This document shows, in pieces, positions 8,509-17,534 of a stretch of DNA of 64,000 bases; position 1 is the first letter of the stretch; each line of letters starts with the position of its first letter. Under the pieces are notes generated by a model that was given only the letters and a program-made list of their open reading frames with translations, did no database searches and had not been told where the DNA came from. The stretch is from Vreelandella alkaliphila (GTDB taxonomy: Bacteria; Pseudomonadota; Gammaproteobacteria; Pseudomonadales; Halomonadaceae). A program made the position numbers and the translations under genes. The stretch is from contig NZ_JABASV010000010.1 in the NCBI RefSeq assembly GCF_016107625.1, positions 1 through 64,000 of the forward strand, given 5' to 3'.

Positions 8509-9251
8509 TTGTCGCCTCCGCTAAGCTGATCGCTCAAGCGCTGAGCTTCTGCCACATCGAGGCTGCCTTCATAGATCGCGCGGCCGGTAATCGCGCCTAA
8601 AATGCCGCTGTCAGCGACATCACAAAGCGCACGAATGTCGTCTAAATTGGTGACGCCGCCGGAAGCAATCACCGGTAAGCCACCTTCGCGGGCTAGCGCA
8701 GCCGTGGCTTCTACATTGACGCCTTGCATCATGCCATCGCGGGCAATGTCGGTATAGACAATGCTGGAAACGCCGTCATTGGCAAAGCGCTTGGCGAGCT
8801 CGGTCGCCTTTAAAGTGGATACTTCCGCCCAGCCATCGGTGGCCACATAGCCATCTTTAGCATCCAGGCCAACAATAATGTGGCCTGGGAACGCACGGCA
8901 CATTTCGCCCACGAAGTTCGGCTCTTTAACCGCTTTAGTGCCAATAATGACGTAAGAAACCCCGGCATTTAAATAATGCTCAATGGTTTCCGCTGAGCGG
9001 ATACCACCGCCAATTTGGATGGGCAGTTTAGGGTAGGCGCGCGCAATTGCGGTGACTGCCTCGCCGTTCATCGGCTTGCCTTCAAAAGCGCCGTTTAGAT
9101 CAACCAAGTGCAGGCGGCGAGCACCCGCTTCTACCCAGCGAGCGGCCATGGCAACAGGGTCATCGCCGTAGGACGTTGAATCTTCCATGCGGCCTTGCTT
9201 CAAGCGCACACACTGGCCGTCTTTGAGATCAATCGCGGGAATTACCAACAT
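8505..9251 (-). CDS. hisA: Phosphoribosyl-formimino-AICAR isomerase
   Basis: HisA catalyses the Amadori isomerisation of ProFAR to PRFAR. The 248-residue (beta/alpha)8 barrel starts [20 protein letters not shown], with the catalytic Asp in AIDLKDG, a second catalytic Asp in [10 protein letters not shown] and the phosphate motifs QIGGGIRS and ASGGVTN. It sits between hisH (11 nt gap) and hisF (4-nt overlap), the usual order in gammaproteobacteria. Confidence 0.97.
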   Translation of the reverse strand: MLVIPAIDLKDGQCVRLKQGRMEDSTSYGDDPVAMAARWVEAGARRLHLVDLNGAFEGKPMNGEAVTAIARAYPKLPIQIGGGIRSAETIEHYLNAGVSYVIIGTKAVKEPNFVGEMCRAFPGHIIVGLDAKDGYVATDGWAEVSTLKATELAKRFANDGVSSIVYTDIARDGMMQGVNVEATAALAREGGLPVIASGGVTNLDDIRALCDVADSGILGAITGRAIYEGSLDVAEAQRLSDQLSGGDK

Positions 9252-9262
9252 TGTGAAACCTC

Positions 9263-9904
9263 TCAGGGCGTCCAGGTGACAAAGTTTTCTAGCAGGCGAA
9301 GGCCCGCGCGGGAGCTTTTTTCAGGATGGAACTGCACAGCGAAGGTGGCATCACGGCCAATCGCTACATGGGCGCAAACCTTGCCGTACTGGGTAGTACC
9401 AAACACTTGGGCATCGTCGGTCGCATTAACGTAGTAGCTGTGCACAAAATAGAAGTGTTCGTTATCGTCAATGCCTGACCATAGCGGGTGATCGTGATGT
9501 TGCGCCACAAGGTTCCAGCCCATGTGCGGAACTTTTAAGCGCTGTTCGTAATCATCGCGCATATTGGCCGGAAAACGATCAACGCTGCCATGGAAAAAGC
9601 CCAGGCAATCTACGCCGCCGTTCTCTTCGCTACGCTCCATCAGCATTTGCTGGCCCACGCAAATACCCAATAGTGGTTTAGCTTGACGGGTAAGGATGTC
9701 ATCGACTAGACCGCGTAGCTCGGTACGTTCCAGCTCGCCTACACAGTCCCGAATAGCCCCTTGGCCCGGGAGTACTAGGCGCGTAGCACCTAAAATACGC
9801 CGAGGGTCGCGGGTAATAATCACATTTTCGTGGGTGACATGCTCAAGCGCTTTTGCCACAGAGTGCAGGTTGCCCATTCCATAATCGATTACCGCGATGG
9901 TCAT
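9263..9904 (-). CDS. hisH: Imidazole glycerol phosphate synthase, glutaminase subunit
   Basis: HisH supplies ammonia from glutamine to HisF. The class I amidotransferase triad is complete: Cys in [10 protein letters not shown], and His and Glu in VQFHPEKS near the C-terminus. GMGNLHSV at the N-terminus and [10 protein letters not shown] are conserved HisH blocks. The length (213 residues) is normal. GGAG lies upstream of the ATG. It contrasts with the 5.7-kb amidotransferase-like protein, which lacks the Cys. Confidence 0.97.
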   Translation of the reverse strand: MTIAVIDYGMGNLHSVAKALEHVTHENVIITRDPRRILGATRLVLPGQGAIRDCVGELERTELRGLVDDILTRQAKPLLGICVGQQMLMERSEENGGVDCLGFFHGSVDRFPANMRDDYEQRLKVPHMGWNLVAQHHDHPLWSGIDDNEHFYFVHSYYVNATDDAQVFGTTQYGKVCAHVAIGRDATFAVQFHPEKSSRAGLRLLENFVTWTP

Positions 9905-9956
9905 AAAGCGCTCCTTGTTATCGTTGGCGAGCTACCACTCGCTGCAATACTCGGCA

Positions 9957-10550
9957 TTATAGGCTTCCTTTGGTAGACGGCATTTGTCCCGCCATACGCG
10001 GGTCTTCTGCCACCGCCATGCGCAGCGCGCGGCCAAACGCTTTAAATATAGTCTCAGCCTGATGGTGAGCATTAAAGCCTTTTACATTGTCAATATGCAG
10101 GGTGACGCGCGCATGGTTGACGAAGCCTTGGAAAAATTCCCAAAACAGCTGGGTATCCATACTGCCAATGGTATCGCGGGTGAAGTCGACATTCATATAG
10201 AGACCTGGACGGCCTGAGAAGTCGATAACCACACGGGACAACGCTTCATCAAGAGGAACGTAAGCATGCCCGTAGCGATAGATGCCGCGTTTATCGCCGA
10301 TCGCTTGGTGAAATGCTTGGCCTAGGGTAATGCCTAGATCTTCAACTGTATGGTGATCATCGATGTGCAGATCGCCTTTTGCGTCAATGTCGAGATCCAC
10401 CATCCCATGACGAGCCACTTGATCAAGCATATGGTCAAGAAACGGAACGCCGGTGTCGCTGCGGAGACGGCCTTCGCCATCAAGGTTGACGCTGACCGTA
10501 ATCTGCGTTTCGTTGGTGTCACGGCTTACCGTGGCAATACGCGCTGACAT
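9957..10550 (-). CDS. hisB: Imidazoleglycerol-phosphate dehydratase
   Basis: HisB (monofunctional form) dehydrates imidazole glycerol phosphate. The start at 10550 follows AGGAG and begins [17 protein letters not shown]; an upstream in-frame extension to 10676 is not supported. The two Mn-binding His clusters are visible: [10 protein letters not shown] and [16 protein letters not shown]. The length is 197 residues, as in other monofunctional HisB proteins, so the phosphatase half found in enterobacteria is absent. It heads the hisBHAF operon and is divergent from the PanM-like gene. Confidence 0.96.
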   Translation of the reverse strand: MSARIATVSRDTNETQITVSVNLDGEGRLRSDTGVPFLDHMLDQVARHGMVDLDIDAKGDLHIDDHHTVEDLGITLGQAFHQAIGDKRGIYRYGHAYVPLDEALSRVVIDFSGRPGLYMNVDFTRDTIGSMDTQLFWEFFQGFVNHARVTLHIDNVKGFNAHHQAETIFKAFGRALRMAVAEDPRMAGQMPSTKGSL

Positions 10551-10756
10551 GTTGCATCTCCTGCGCTGATGCGCACTCTGAGGGGGTATTGGTGGATCGT
10601 CGGGTAATGTTAACACCGCTAGATCAAAGCATAACCTGTGCCAAAAGCGACCATTATAGTGAATCGGTGCCCCCATCCGCTACAATGCGCGAAAGGTAGC
10701 CGCCTTTGCTGGCGGTAGAATAGCAGCCTTGCTGCTTTGGCAAAGAGGATTTCACC

Positions 10757-11242
10757 ATGCCGGTGACATTGCATTACGTCGACCAGGCCCGTTGGGAAGC
10801 AGAGGAGCAGGTGCGTATTGACCTAATACGCATTTATGAAGATGCGCCCCAAGAGCGAATGCCTACACCAACGGTCGCCCCTTTTATCGAACAGCATTTA
10901 AAAGGGCAGCACTTTTTTGCCTGCGCACATTTTAACGATCGACTGCTCGGTGCGGTGGCAATAAAAGAGGCAGCTGACCGCGCGTGGTGGCTCTCCGAGC
11001 TGTGCGTGCGTAAACCCACCCGACGGCGTGGCGTAGGCGCGCGACTAATGGCACTGTTAGGAGAGCAGGCAAAACAAGAAGGACGTGTGCTGCGCATCGA
11101 AACGTCGTCGCTGCCGTTAGCAGATCGAGTACTGCTCTCAAAGCTTGGTTATCGCCCCGTAGCCCCTGGATCATCCGCACAGTCGGATGATTCCATCACC
11201 AGTGATTTTGTTGAGCTAGACCCACAAGGAAAAGGGCTATGA
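10757..11242 (+). CDS. GNAT-family protein, PanM/PanZ-like acetyl-CoA sensor
   Basis: This is a 161-residue GNAT domain protein. The segment AHFNDRLLGAVAI followed by ELCVRKPTRRRGVGARLM resembles E. coli PanM (PanZ), which binds acetyl-CoA and promotes maturation of aspartate decarboxylase PanD for beta-alanine and CoA synthesis. The acetyl-CoA loop is RRRGVG. It is longer than E. coli PanM (127 residues) by N- and C-terminal segments, so it could also be an ordinary acetyltransferase. The stop overlaps the next gene by 4 nt. Confidence 0.7.
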   Translation: MPVTLHYVDQARWEAEEQVRIDLIRIYEDAPQERMPTPTVAPFIEQHLKGQHFFACAHFNDRLLGAVAIKEAADRAWWLSELCVRKPTRRRGVGARLMALLGEQAKQEGRVLRIETSSLPLADRVLLSKLGYRPVAPGSSAQSDDSITSDFVELDPQGKGL

Positions 11243-13572
11243 ATCATCTACTACGTATTTTGCTGGCTGCGGTAGGTATTTTAGCGATTGTTGCCGTTGC
11301 CGCAGTGGTGTATGTCACCACTTTTCTTGACCCAGAAGATTTCAAGCCTCGGCTAACTGCGGTGGTAGAAGAACAAACTGGCCTGAATCTAGCGTTGGAA
11401 GGCCCAATCACATGGTCATTTTATCCGCGTATAGGGGTCAGTGTTGAGCAGGCAAAAGCGTGGCTGCCAGAGCAAGCTCAGGACGAGAGTGCGTTTGCCG
11501 CCATTGAGCGAGCTGAAGTTAGCGTAGCCTTTGCCCCTTTATTACGCGGCGAAATAGCGGTTGACGGCTTAACCCTAGATGGCATGCGCTTAAACCTTGA
11601 AAAGGATGAGCAGGGCGAAGGTAATTGGCAGCCGTTACTAGAGCGCCTCGCTGAGCAGGGTAACGAAACAGCGGAAACGGTACTGGCGCCTGCAAGCGCT
11701 GGCCCCAACGCAGATGCTGGTAATTTGTCGGTGGTGCTGAATATTGCCAGTGTAGAAGTGAAAAATGCTGATATTCGTTTTCGTGATGAGCAAAGCCAAG
11801 CACTTTGGCGTGTGCAGTCGCTCAATATTTCAGGCGCCAACGTCAATCCGTTACGCTCCTTCCCTTTAAAAACCATGTTCACATTAACTAAGCATAATCG
11901 CTTAGATGCAGAGGTGTTGGAGCGTACGCCCGACCTGAGCAGCGAAGTGAATCTCGAAACTCGTCTTCGTTTAGGTTTGAAAGATGAGCAGCTGGTTTTT
12001 GAAAATATCCAGTTGACGACTCGTACGAGACGCTCTGGAGAAAGTGATCCGCAGCAGCTTAGTTTGAAAGCAGCTGAAATAGTTGCCCGAATGGGTGAGC
12101 AGCAACTTACGATTCGCGAGGGTGTCGTTGACGCGGGCTTACGTCATCCAGACAATTGGCAGGGTAGCCTCGCGCTTTCGTTGGCATTTGGTTTGGAAAG
12201 TGACTGGGCGGCGCAAACTGCTCAGTTTAAAGATGCTCAGTTAACCGGGCCGGATGGACTGAGAGTCAGCGGCCATCTCAATGTCGAAAAACTTTTAGAC
12301 TCTCCTCAGTACAGCGGCCAACTCACCGCAGCGCCTTTTACATTGCGGCCTTGGTTATCTCGCGCAGGCATTACTCTCAATACGGCCAATGAAAGTGCCC
12401 TGAGAGATGTGGCGATGACTAGCCCAATTGAAGGCGATATGACGAGTATTGCACTGCCGCGTCTTTCCTTAGTAGTGGACGACAGTACCTTTACAGGTAA
12501 TATTTCCGCCGCGCTGGACGGTACTCGGCTCGCCTTTAATCTGGAAGGCGATCAACTGAATATTGATCATTATCTGCCTGGTCCGGAAACCGCTCAACAA
12601 GCTAGCCGAGGCATGCTGCGCAAAGCCTTCGCCCAAACCGATGGGGCACTATTACCTCAGGAATGGCTGAGCACGCTATCGCTAGAGGGGGACTTAAGCG
12701 TCGACCAGCTTGTGCTGGCTGGATTAACGTTCGATGGCACTTCGCTAAGCTTGCGCGGCGAGAATGGAGTGCACCAACTGACAGCCTTTGAGTCGCGTTT
12801 TTATGAGGGCGAGCTTAATTCGACTGGCCGTCTAGATGCGACAGCAAACGTACTGGAATGGCAGATTTCTCCACGTGTCAGTGATGTTCAGGTCGCACCG
12901 CTCATTGAAACCTTTAGCGAAGAGGCGTCACCGTTACGAGGCCGCTTCAACTTGGAAGGCGCACTGACTACCCAAGGCAATCGCCGTGATGTGCTCACCA
13001 ATAATCTTAACGGCGAGCTAAGTGCACAACTGAACGACGGCGCTATTCTGCAAACGAATATCTCTCAGCAAATGTGTGAGATAGTGGCGCAGCTAGAGGG
13101 CGAAGGCACCCTGCGCGAATGGGAACCTGATACGCGCTTTGAACGGTTTGACGCGACCTTCCAAGTGCGTAATGGCGTAGTAAACAGTGACGATTTGCTT
13201 ATCACCCTTCCTGGCATTGACGTACAAGGTGAAGGCGAATTCAATCTCAATACGCTGAATTTTACGACTGAGGCAAATGCTAGGCTGGTCGACACAGCAG
13301 ATGCTGCCTGTAACGTGAACCCGCGTTTAGAGCAGTTGCCTCTTCCTGTTCGCTGTGAAGGCCATGTGGGCGACGATAAAACCCAGTGGTGCCGATTTGA
13401 TCGTTCGGCTTTCCAAGCAGCGGTGATAGACCTACTACGTAATGAAGCAGGCAGCCGTCTTGAAGAAGAGCTTGAGGAACGGCTGGGCGATTCGCTTGAT
13501 CAAATTGACGAACGCCTAGGAGAAGGTGCTGGTCAGGAACTTCGTGAGGGGATTCGTCGTCTATTTAACTGA
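11239..13572 (+). CDS. AsmA family protein
   Basis: The protein has 777 residues. It has an N-terminal transmembrane anchor (about residues 5-29), followed at once by the AsmA hallmark LTAVVEEQTGLNLALEGPI and WSFYPRIGVSVEQ. The rest is a long periplasmic beta-rich region with the C-terminal AsmA repeat domain (LNLNTLNFTTEANARLV-like strands) and an acidic helical tail. AsmA-like proteins are implicated in lipid transport or outer-membrane assembly between the two membranes. It is translationally coupled to the GNAT gene by a 4-nt overlap and ends at a terminator. Confidence 0.85.
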   Translation: MNHLLRILLAAVGILAIVAVAAVVYVTTFLDPEDFKPRLTAVVEEQTGLNLALEGPITWSFYPRIGVSVEQAKAWLPEQAQDESAFAAIERAEVSVAFAPLLRGEIAVDGLTLDGMRLNLEKDEQGEGNWQPLLERLAEQGNETAETVLAPASAGPNADAGNLSVVLNIASVEVKNADIRFRDEQSQALWRVQSLNISGANVNPLRSFPLKTMFTLTKHNRLDAEVLERTPDLSSEVNLETRLRLGLKDEQLVFENIQLTTRTRRSGESDPQQLSLKAAEIVARMGEQQLTIREGVVDAGLRHPDNWQGSLALSLAFGLESDWAAQTAQFKDAQLTGPDGLRVSGHLNVEKLLDSPQYSGQLTAAPFTLRPWLSRAGITLNTANESALRDVAMTSPIEGDMTSIALPRLSLVVDDSTFTGNISAALDGTRLAFNLEGDQLNIDHYLPGPETAQQASRGMLRKAFAQTDGALLPQEWLSTLSLEGDLSVDQLVLAGLTFDGTSLSLRGENGVHQLTAFESRFYEGELNSTGRLDATANVLEWQISPRVSDVQVAPLIETFSEEASPLRGRFNLEGALTTQGNRRDVLTNNLNGELSAQLNDGAILQTNISQQMCEIVAQLEGEGTLREWEPDTRFERFDATFQVRNGVVNSDDLLITLPGIDVQGEGEFNLNTLNFTTEANARLVDTADAACNVNPRLEQLPLPVRCEGHVGDDKTQWCRFDRSAFQAAVIDLLRNEAGSRLEEELEERLGDSLDQIDERLGEGAGQELREGIRRLFN

Positions 13573-13608
13573 GCATTCATGCACGTTTTGAATCGATACA
13601 ATAAGTGC

Positions 13609-13636
13609 GCGCCGGCCTTACCGCCGGCGCTTTTTT
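13609..13636 (+). terminator. Terminator after asmA-like gene
   Basis: An 8-bp G+C stem GCGCCGGC/GCCGGCGC with a 6-nt loop is followed by six T. It lies about 37 nt after the AsmA-family stop codon. Confidence 0.9.
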
Positions 13637-13715
13637 GCGTGTTAGTTAGCCACATAATAGCAAGGCCAACTGACGGCTAATTGCAGGGTGCCGTTTTACT
13701 GTTTAAGGAAATCCT

Positions 13716-14843
13716 ATGGCCGACATGTTTACACCGTGCCTCGCGGCGGAAGAGTTTCAACGTCGCTTGCTTACCTGGTTCGATCAGTATGGACGGCATG
13801 ACCTGCCTTGGCAGTCGCCCCGAAGTGCCTACCGGGTATGGGTATCTGAAATTATGCTCCAACAAACCCAGGTCGCTACGGTCATTCCCTATTTCAAACG
13901 CTTTATGACGCGCTTTCCCACGTTAGAAGCACTGGCCAACGCACCTCAGGACGACGTGCTGCATCTTTGGACCGGGCTGGGTTACTACGCCCGTGCCCGT
14001 AATTTGCATAAAGCGGCTCAAGTGGCGTTAGCGTCCCATGGGGGAGAGCTGCCAACGGACAGTGTCGAAGCGTTAATGGCGCTGCCGGGTATAGGCCGTT
14101 CCACTGCTGGCGCGATCATCGCGCAAAGTTCTGATAAACATAGCTCTGATAAACAACGTTCTGGTCAACAGGCCGCGATTTTAGATGGCAATGTAAAACG
14201 ATCGCTGACTCGCTTGCATGCCATTGCTGGCTGGCCAGGCAAGCCAGCAGTAGAGCGTTCACTATGGACACTGGCTGAGTATTTCACGCCCAATACCCGT
14301 CTTGCCGACTATACCCAAGCCATCATGGATTTCGGCGCCACGCTATGTAAGCGCAGCAAACCTGATTGCCTGATCTGTCCGTTTAACGACGTATGCCGTG
14401 CCTATGCCCAAGGTGAGCCGCAACGCTTTCCCGAATCCAAGCCTAAAAAAGCCTTGCCGACGCGTGAAACCATTATGCTGATGCTACGAGACAGGCAAGG
14501 GCGGGTGTGGTTAGAGCAACGGCCACCCAGCGGCTTGTGGGGAGGCTTATGGAGCCTGCCTCAATTTGAGCAGCATAGTGAACTGAACGATTGGCTGGCT
14601 GATCATGTGACGTCCCCCGAACGCCATGCGCCACTGCCCAGCTTTACTCATACGTTTAGTCATTTTCGGCTATTGATTACGCCTCAGCCCGTCAGTTGCG
14701 ATAGGCTGAACGGCGTAAGAGAAGATGGCGTGTGGTATGACGTTGACGAACCGCCCACGCTTGGCTTGGCTGCGCCGGTTAAATCGCTGCTGAGCCAGCT
14801 GGCGCCTTTTTCCTTAGATCCAACGCCAGGGCCGTCGCGCTAA
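13716..14843 (+). CDS. mutY: A/G-specific adenine DNA glycosylase
   Basis: MutY removes adenine mispaired with 8-oxoguanine. AAGGAA precedes the ATG. Key elements: Glu45 in SEIMLQQTQ, a helix-hairpin-helix LPGIGRSTAGA (123-133), the catalytic Asp157 in ILDGNVKR, a [4Fe-4S] cluster C211-x6-C218-x2-C221-x5-C227, and a C-terminal MutT-like domain that recognises 8-oxoG. Oddity: residues 138-152 are three imperfect five-residue repeats (SSDKH, SSDKQ, RSGQQ) placed between the HhH and Asp157, making this loop about ten residues longer than in E. coli. It is followed by yggX, as in many gammaproteobacteria. Confidence 0.96.
   Translation: MADMFTPCLAAEEFQRRLLTWFDQYGRHDLPWQSPRSAYRVWVSEIMLQQTQVATVIPYFKRFMTRFPTLEALANAPQDDVLHLWTGLGYYARARNLHKAAQVALASHGGELPTDSVEALMALPGIGRSTAGAIIAQSSDKHSSDKQRSGQQAAILDGNVKRSLTRLHAIAGWPGKPAVERSLWTLAEYFTPNTRLADYTQAIMDFGATLCKRSKPDCLICPFNDVCRAYAQGEPQRFPESKPKKALPTRETIMLMLRDRQGRVWLEQRPPSGLWGGLWSLPQFEQHSELNDWLADHVTSPERHAPLPSFTHTFSHFRLLITPQPVSCDRLNGVREDGVWYDVDEPPTLGLAAPVKSLLSQLAPFSLDPTPGPSR
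14127..14171 (+). repeat. Three 15-nt tandem repeats inside mutY
   Basis: The units AGTTCTGATAAACAT, AGCTCTGATAAACAA and CGTTCTGGTCAACAG follow each other in frame. The first two differ at 2 of 15 positions; the third is more diverged. They encode residues 138-152 of MutY. Confidence 0.85.
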
Positions 14844-14898
14844 CCTCACTCGCGTTATTACTTTTATATTCGCACCGTTATTCATAAAGGAGCACACC

Positions 14899-15174
14899 AT
14901 GAGCACCACCGTTTTCTGCCGCAAGTACCAACAAGAGCTGCCCGCCCTGCCATTTCCACCATTACCAGGTAAGCAGGGACAAGAGATTCAAGCCACCGTG
15001 TCTAAGCAGGCCTGGGAAGAGTGGCAGTCGTTGCAAACGCGCTTGATTAATGAAAAGCACCTCAACATGTTAGAGCCTGAGGCGCGCGCCTATTTGATGG
15101 ATCAAATGCAGCGTTTTCTAAATAACGAAGCAACGGATCAAGCTGAAGGTTACGTGCCGCCTACCCAGGCTTAA
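14899..15174 (+). CDS. yggX: Probable Fe(2+)-trafficking protein YggX
   Basis: This is a 91-residue YggX family protein, implicated in iron trafficking and protection of Fe-S clusters from oxidation. The conserved pattern is clear: TVFCRKYQQELPAL with Cys8, FPPLPGKQGQEI, VSKQAWEEWQSLQTRLINE and a C-terminal RFLNNE. AAGGAG lies upstream. It follows mutY, an Fe-S enzyme, with a 55-nt gap and is probably co-transcribed. Confidence 0.95.
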   Translation: MSTTVFCRKYQQELPALPFPPLPGKQGQEIQATVSKQAWEEWQSLQTRLINEKHLNMLEPEARAYLMDQMQRFLNNEATDQAEGYVPPTQA

Positions 15175-15348
15175 GCGTTCAGGAAGCAAGGCTGTAAGAA
15201 GTGAAACTCGGTGCAGCCCACGGATGGCGCGGCTTTTGCACGTTTTGAGCCCTGCAAAGAAGTGCCCTAAGCACGTGACTAGAAAGAAAGTTTCACGAAA
15301 GTGTTGACGAAAAGCTGAGTTTTTAGTTTAATACGCACCGTTGGCAGC

Positions 15349-15424
15349 GGCCAGATAGCTCAGTTGGTAGAGCAGGGGATTGAAAATCCCCGTGTCGGCG
15401 GTTCGATTCCGTCTCTGGCCACCA
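15349..15424 (+). tRNA. tRNA-Phe (GAA)
   Basis: The 76-nt cloverleaf includes an encoded CCA. The acceptor stem is GGCCAGA/TCTGGCC, the D-loop AGCTCAGTTGGTAGAGC, the anticodon loop TTGAAAA in the stem GGGGA/TCCCC, and the T-arm GGTTCGATTCC. Confidence 0.97.
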
Positions 15425-15429
15425 AACGT

Positions 15430-15504
15430 TGGGGTATCGCCAAGTGGTAAGGCACCGGTTTTTGGTATCGGCATTCCCAGGTTCGAATCCTGGTACCCCA
15501 GCCA
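15430..15504 (+). tRNA. tRNA-Gln (TTG)
   Basis: The 75-nt cloverleaf includes an encoded CCA. The acceptor stem is TGGGGTA/TACCCCA, the anticodon loop TTTTGGT gives anticodon TTG, and the T-arm is GGTTCGAATCC. It starts 5 nt after tRNA-Phe. Confidence 0.97.
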
Positions 15505-15576
15505 TTGCCAACAAGATTTCTTGTTGATTGCAAAGCTTAACAGTGAAGCAATCATATTCTCAAGAAAGCGCGAAGA

Positions 15577-15652
<76 letters not shown>

Positions 15653-15692
15653 ATTAAGAGTGGTTAAAATCGAAGCGTTAGAGAATTAGATC

Positions 15693-15718
15693 AAGCCGTC
15701 CGAAAGGGCGGCTTTTTC
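15693..15718 (+). terminator. Terminator of the tRNA cluster
   Basis: The stem GCCGTCC/GGGCGGC (one G-T pair) with a GAAA tetraloop and a following T5 run lies 40 nt after tRNA-Thr. Confidence 0.88.
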
Positions 15719-15841
15719 GTATGTGTCTATAAAGTGTCTACAGCGTGGGCACCTTCACAACTGAACCTTGCAAGTTGGGTGACCAAGCTGCCATTACAGA
15801 AAGATAGTCATCGGCCACCTCTATACTACAGGGAAAAATGA

Positions 15842-16756
15842 CTATCCCCAGTCCATTTCCCCCATAGCTACTTTAGCGCCAATCTGTAGTGCAACGCTTA
15901 GCTTTGCATTTGGGTAGCGACGGGTCATTGCTTCAATGAGTTCATCGCTGTTATTCGCTTTGGCGAGCTCTTCTTCAAATGCTAATAGGTAGTCACGTGT
16001 ATATTGAATCGCGGAAGCATCAATAGCTGCGTCAGGTTGCATGTGACCGGGTATAACGACCTTGGGAAAGCGTGCTGCCATTTCATCAAGCGCTTGTATC
16101 CAAGCCGCTCGCTGTTCAGCAGTAGGGGTGTCTGCTATCCACACATGTAGGTCTGAGAATACCAGCACACCTCCAAAAACAGCATTTAAGGAAGGAGCCC
16201 AAAGATAGCGACGATTAGGTAAACCCTCCACGTCAACAATCTGGATATCTTCACCATCGACTTGCAATAAATGGCCGTCGAAAACCTCAGGCATAACGAT
16301 ATCATCAAGTGACTGAGGGCCATTGTCTTGAAGTTGGGGTGACCATGTAGAGATTTTTTTCTCTACATTAGCTTCGATAGCATCAACGGTAGCTGAAGCT
16401 GCGACAATGCGAGCATCAGGGAAGGCTGCTTTTATCGCGCCAAGGCCAAAATAGTAATCAGGATCGCTTTGGCTAATGTAGACGGTGGTTAGCTGCTTAC
16501 CGCTCTGTTGGACTGCCTCGGCAACGGCACGTCCGTCAGATAAGGTAAAGCCGCTGTCAATTAATACTGCCTCTGTTGCTCCCGTCACCAGTACGGGCGC
16601 TCGGAAAAAGCCATGCTCTCCAGCAGGAAAGTGCTGCCAACTTAATTGATCATCAGACGCGAGGCTCTTTTTTATGCCACTTAGGTTACCAGTGCTTATA
16701 GCCATGGATAATCCTAAGGCAGTTAATGACTTTAAAAACATACGCCGAGTAGCCAT
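15842..16756 (-). CDS. Tat-exported metallo-beta-lactamase-fold protein with degenerate metal site
   Basis: The start at 16756 is preceded by AAGGAAG; a TTG six codons upstream is less likely. The product is about 304 residues. It starts with a twin-arginine signal (TRRMFLK, then a hydrophobic stretch), so it should be exported folded. The MBL fold is suggested by AVLIDSGF and VVIPGHMQPD. The zinc motif HxHxDH is replaced by SQSDPDYYFG at residues 95-104 (Gln96, Asp98, Asp100, Tyr101), so the standard two-metal site is not intact. Substrate unknown. It lies next to a DsbA-family gene on the same strand, divergent from a LysR regulator. Confidence 0.75.
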   Translation of the reverse strand: MATRRMFLKSLTALGLSMAISTGNLSGIKKSLASDDQLSWQHFPAGEHGFFRAPVLVTGATEAVLIDSGFTLSDGRAVAEAVQQSGKQLTTVYISQSDPDYYFGLGAIKAAFPDARIVAASATVDAIEANVEKKISTWSPQLQDNGPQSLDDIVMPEVFDGHLLQVDGEDIQIVDVEGLPNRRYLWAPSLNAVFGGVLVFSDLHVWIADTPTAEQRAAWIQALDEMAARFPKVVIPGHMQPDAAIDASAIQYTRDYLLAFEEELAKANNSDELIEAMTRRYPNAKLSVALQIGAKVAMGEMDWG

Positions 16757-16809
16757 TTTTTCTTCCTTCTGCAATTTTGTTTAGAGGGTCAATTGATTAA
16801 GTTGGTGCG

Positions 16810-17448
16810 TTATAGCGCGCGTATCTGTTGGGCTAGCGCACTGGGGTTGGCATACAACTCATTCGTGGAAAGAGCCTTTAGGTTTTCACTCGACTGAGCG
16901 ATGAACGTGGGCACTCCTCGAACGTTAAGCTTCTGCATTAGTGTTTGAGCCTGTGAAATTCGAGAACGATTGGAATGCATAAGTGTTTCACTGGCACTTG
17001 TCATTAACTCTGCCGCTTGTGTCAGCTCAAGTCCTTGTAGAATCTCAACCAACGTGACTTGAGATGTCACGTCTCGACCCTGTACGTAGCGTGCGTATTG
17101 GATTGCTTTTAAAGCCTCGAACTCATCGGCGGGTGCGGCAAGCGATACTGCCGTTAGCGCTAGCGTAGCGGCACTACTATCAAACCGCTGATGATGATCG
17201 CTTAACACGTGATCGCGATATAGTTGAGTGAATAGTTGTCCCGTTAGGCGCTCAATCCGCTGATCGTTACTCCAGGCATAGGCCGCGAATTCATGATCCA
17301 TTTGCCTTCCGCCACGGCCTGTGAAAAGGCCGCTGGGTAACAGAACCACTTTTATATCGTCTGCCGCGATCACGTCTGAAACAGATGATGTTGCGCCATA
17401 GCACCAGCCACACAAAGGATCGAATAGGTAATACAAAGTGTTATTCAT
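16810..17448 (-). CDS. DsbA-family thioredoxin-like oxidoreductase
   Basis: This 212-residue cytosolic protein (no signal peptide) has the CxxC active site CGWC (Cys13, Cys16) in LFDPLCGWCYGA and the cis-proline loop VRGVPTFI near the C-terminus. This is the FrnE-like branch of DsbA proteins. The natural substrate cannot be told from the sequence. It is 53 nt upstream of the MBL-fold gene on the same strand, so the two are likely co-transcribed, with the divergent LysR gene as probable regulator. Confidence 0.85.
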   Translation of the reverse strand: MNNTLYYLFDPLCGWCYGATSSVSDVIAADDIKVVLLPSGLFTGRGGRQMDHEFAAYAWSNDQRIERLTGQLFTQLYRDHVLSDHHQRFDSSAATLALTAVSLAAPADEFEALKAIQYARYVQGRDVTSQVTLVEILQGLELTQAAELMTSASETLMHSNRSRISQAQTLMQKLNVRGVPTFIAQSSENLKALSTNELYANPSALAQQIRAL

Positions 17449-17510
17449 AGTCGAGTCTCTCTATACATGATTGACTCGCATGCTAAAGAGATTGTATTGA
17501 CGGATAAATA

Positions 17511-17534
17511 CATACGAAGCATATTATGCGTATG
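17511..17534. promoter_or_regulatory. 24-bp imperfect palindrome over the LysR start codon
   Basis: The arms CATACG and CGTATG enclose a second pair, GCAT and ATGC, around a 3-nt centre (ATT). The element covers the ribosome-binding region and the first codons of the LysR gene and lies 63 nt from the DsbA start. It could be an operator for autoregulation and control of the divergent pair. Function is inferred from symmetry and position. Confidence 0.5.

Noticed and set aside
15653..15841. Possible integration scar after tRNA-Thr (GTGTCTATAAAGTGTCTAC)
   Set aside because: I found no duplicated tRNA 3' end, integrase or phage gene nearby. The short direct repeat alone is not evidence of an attachment site.
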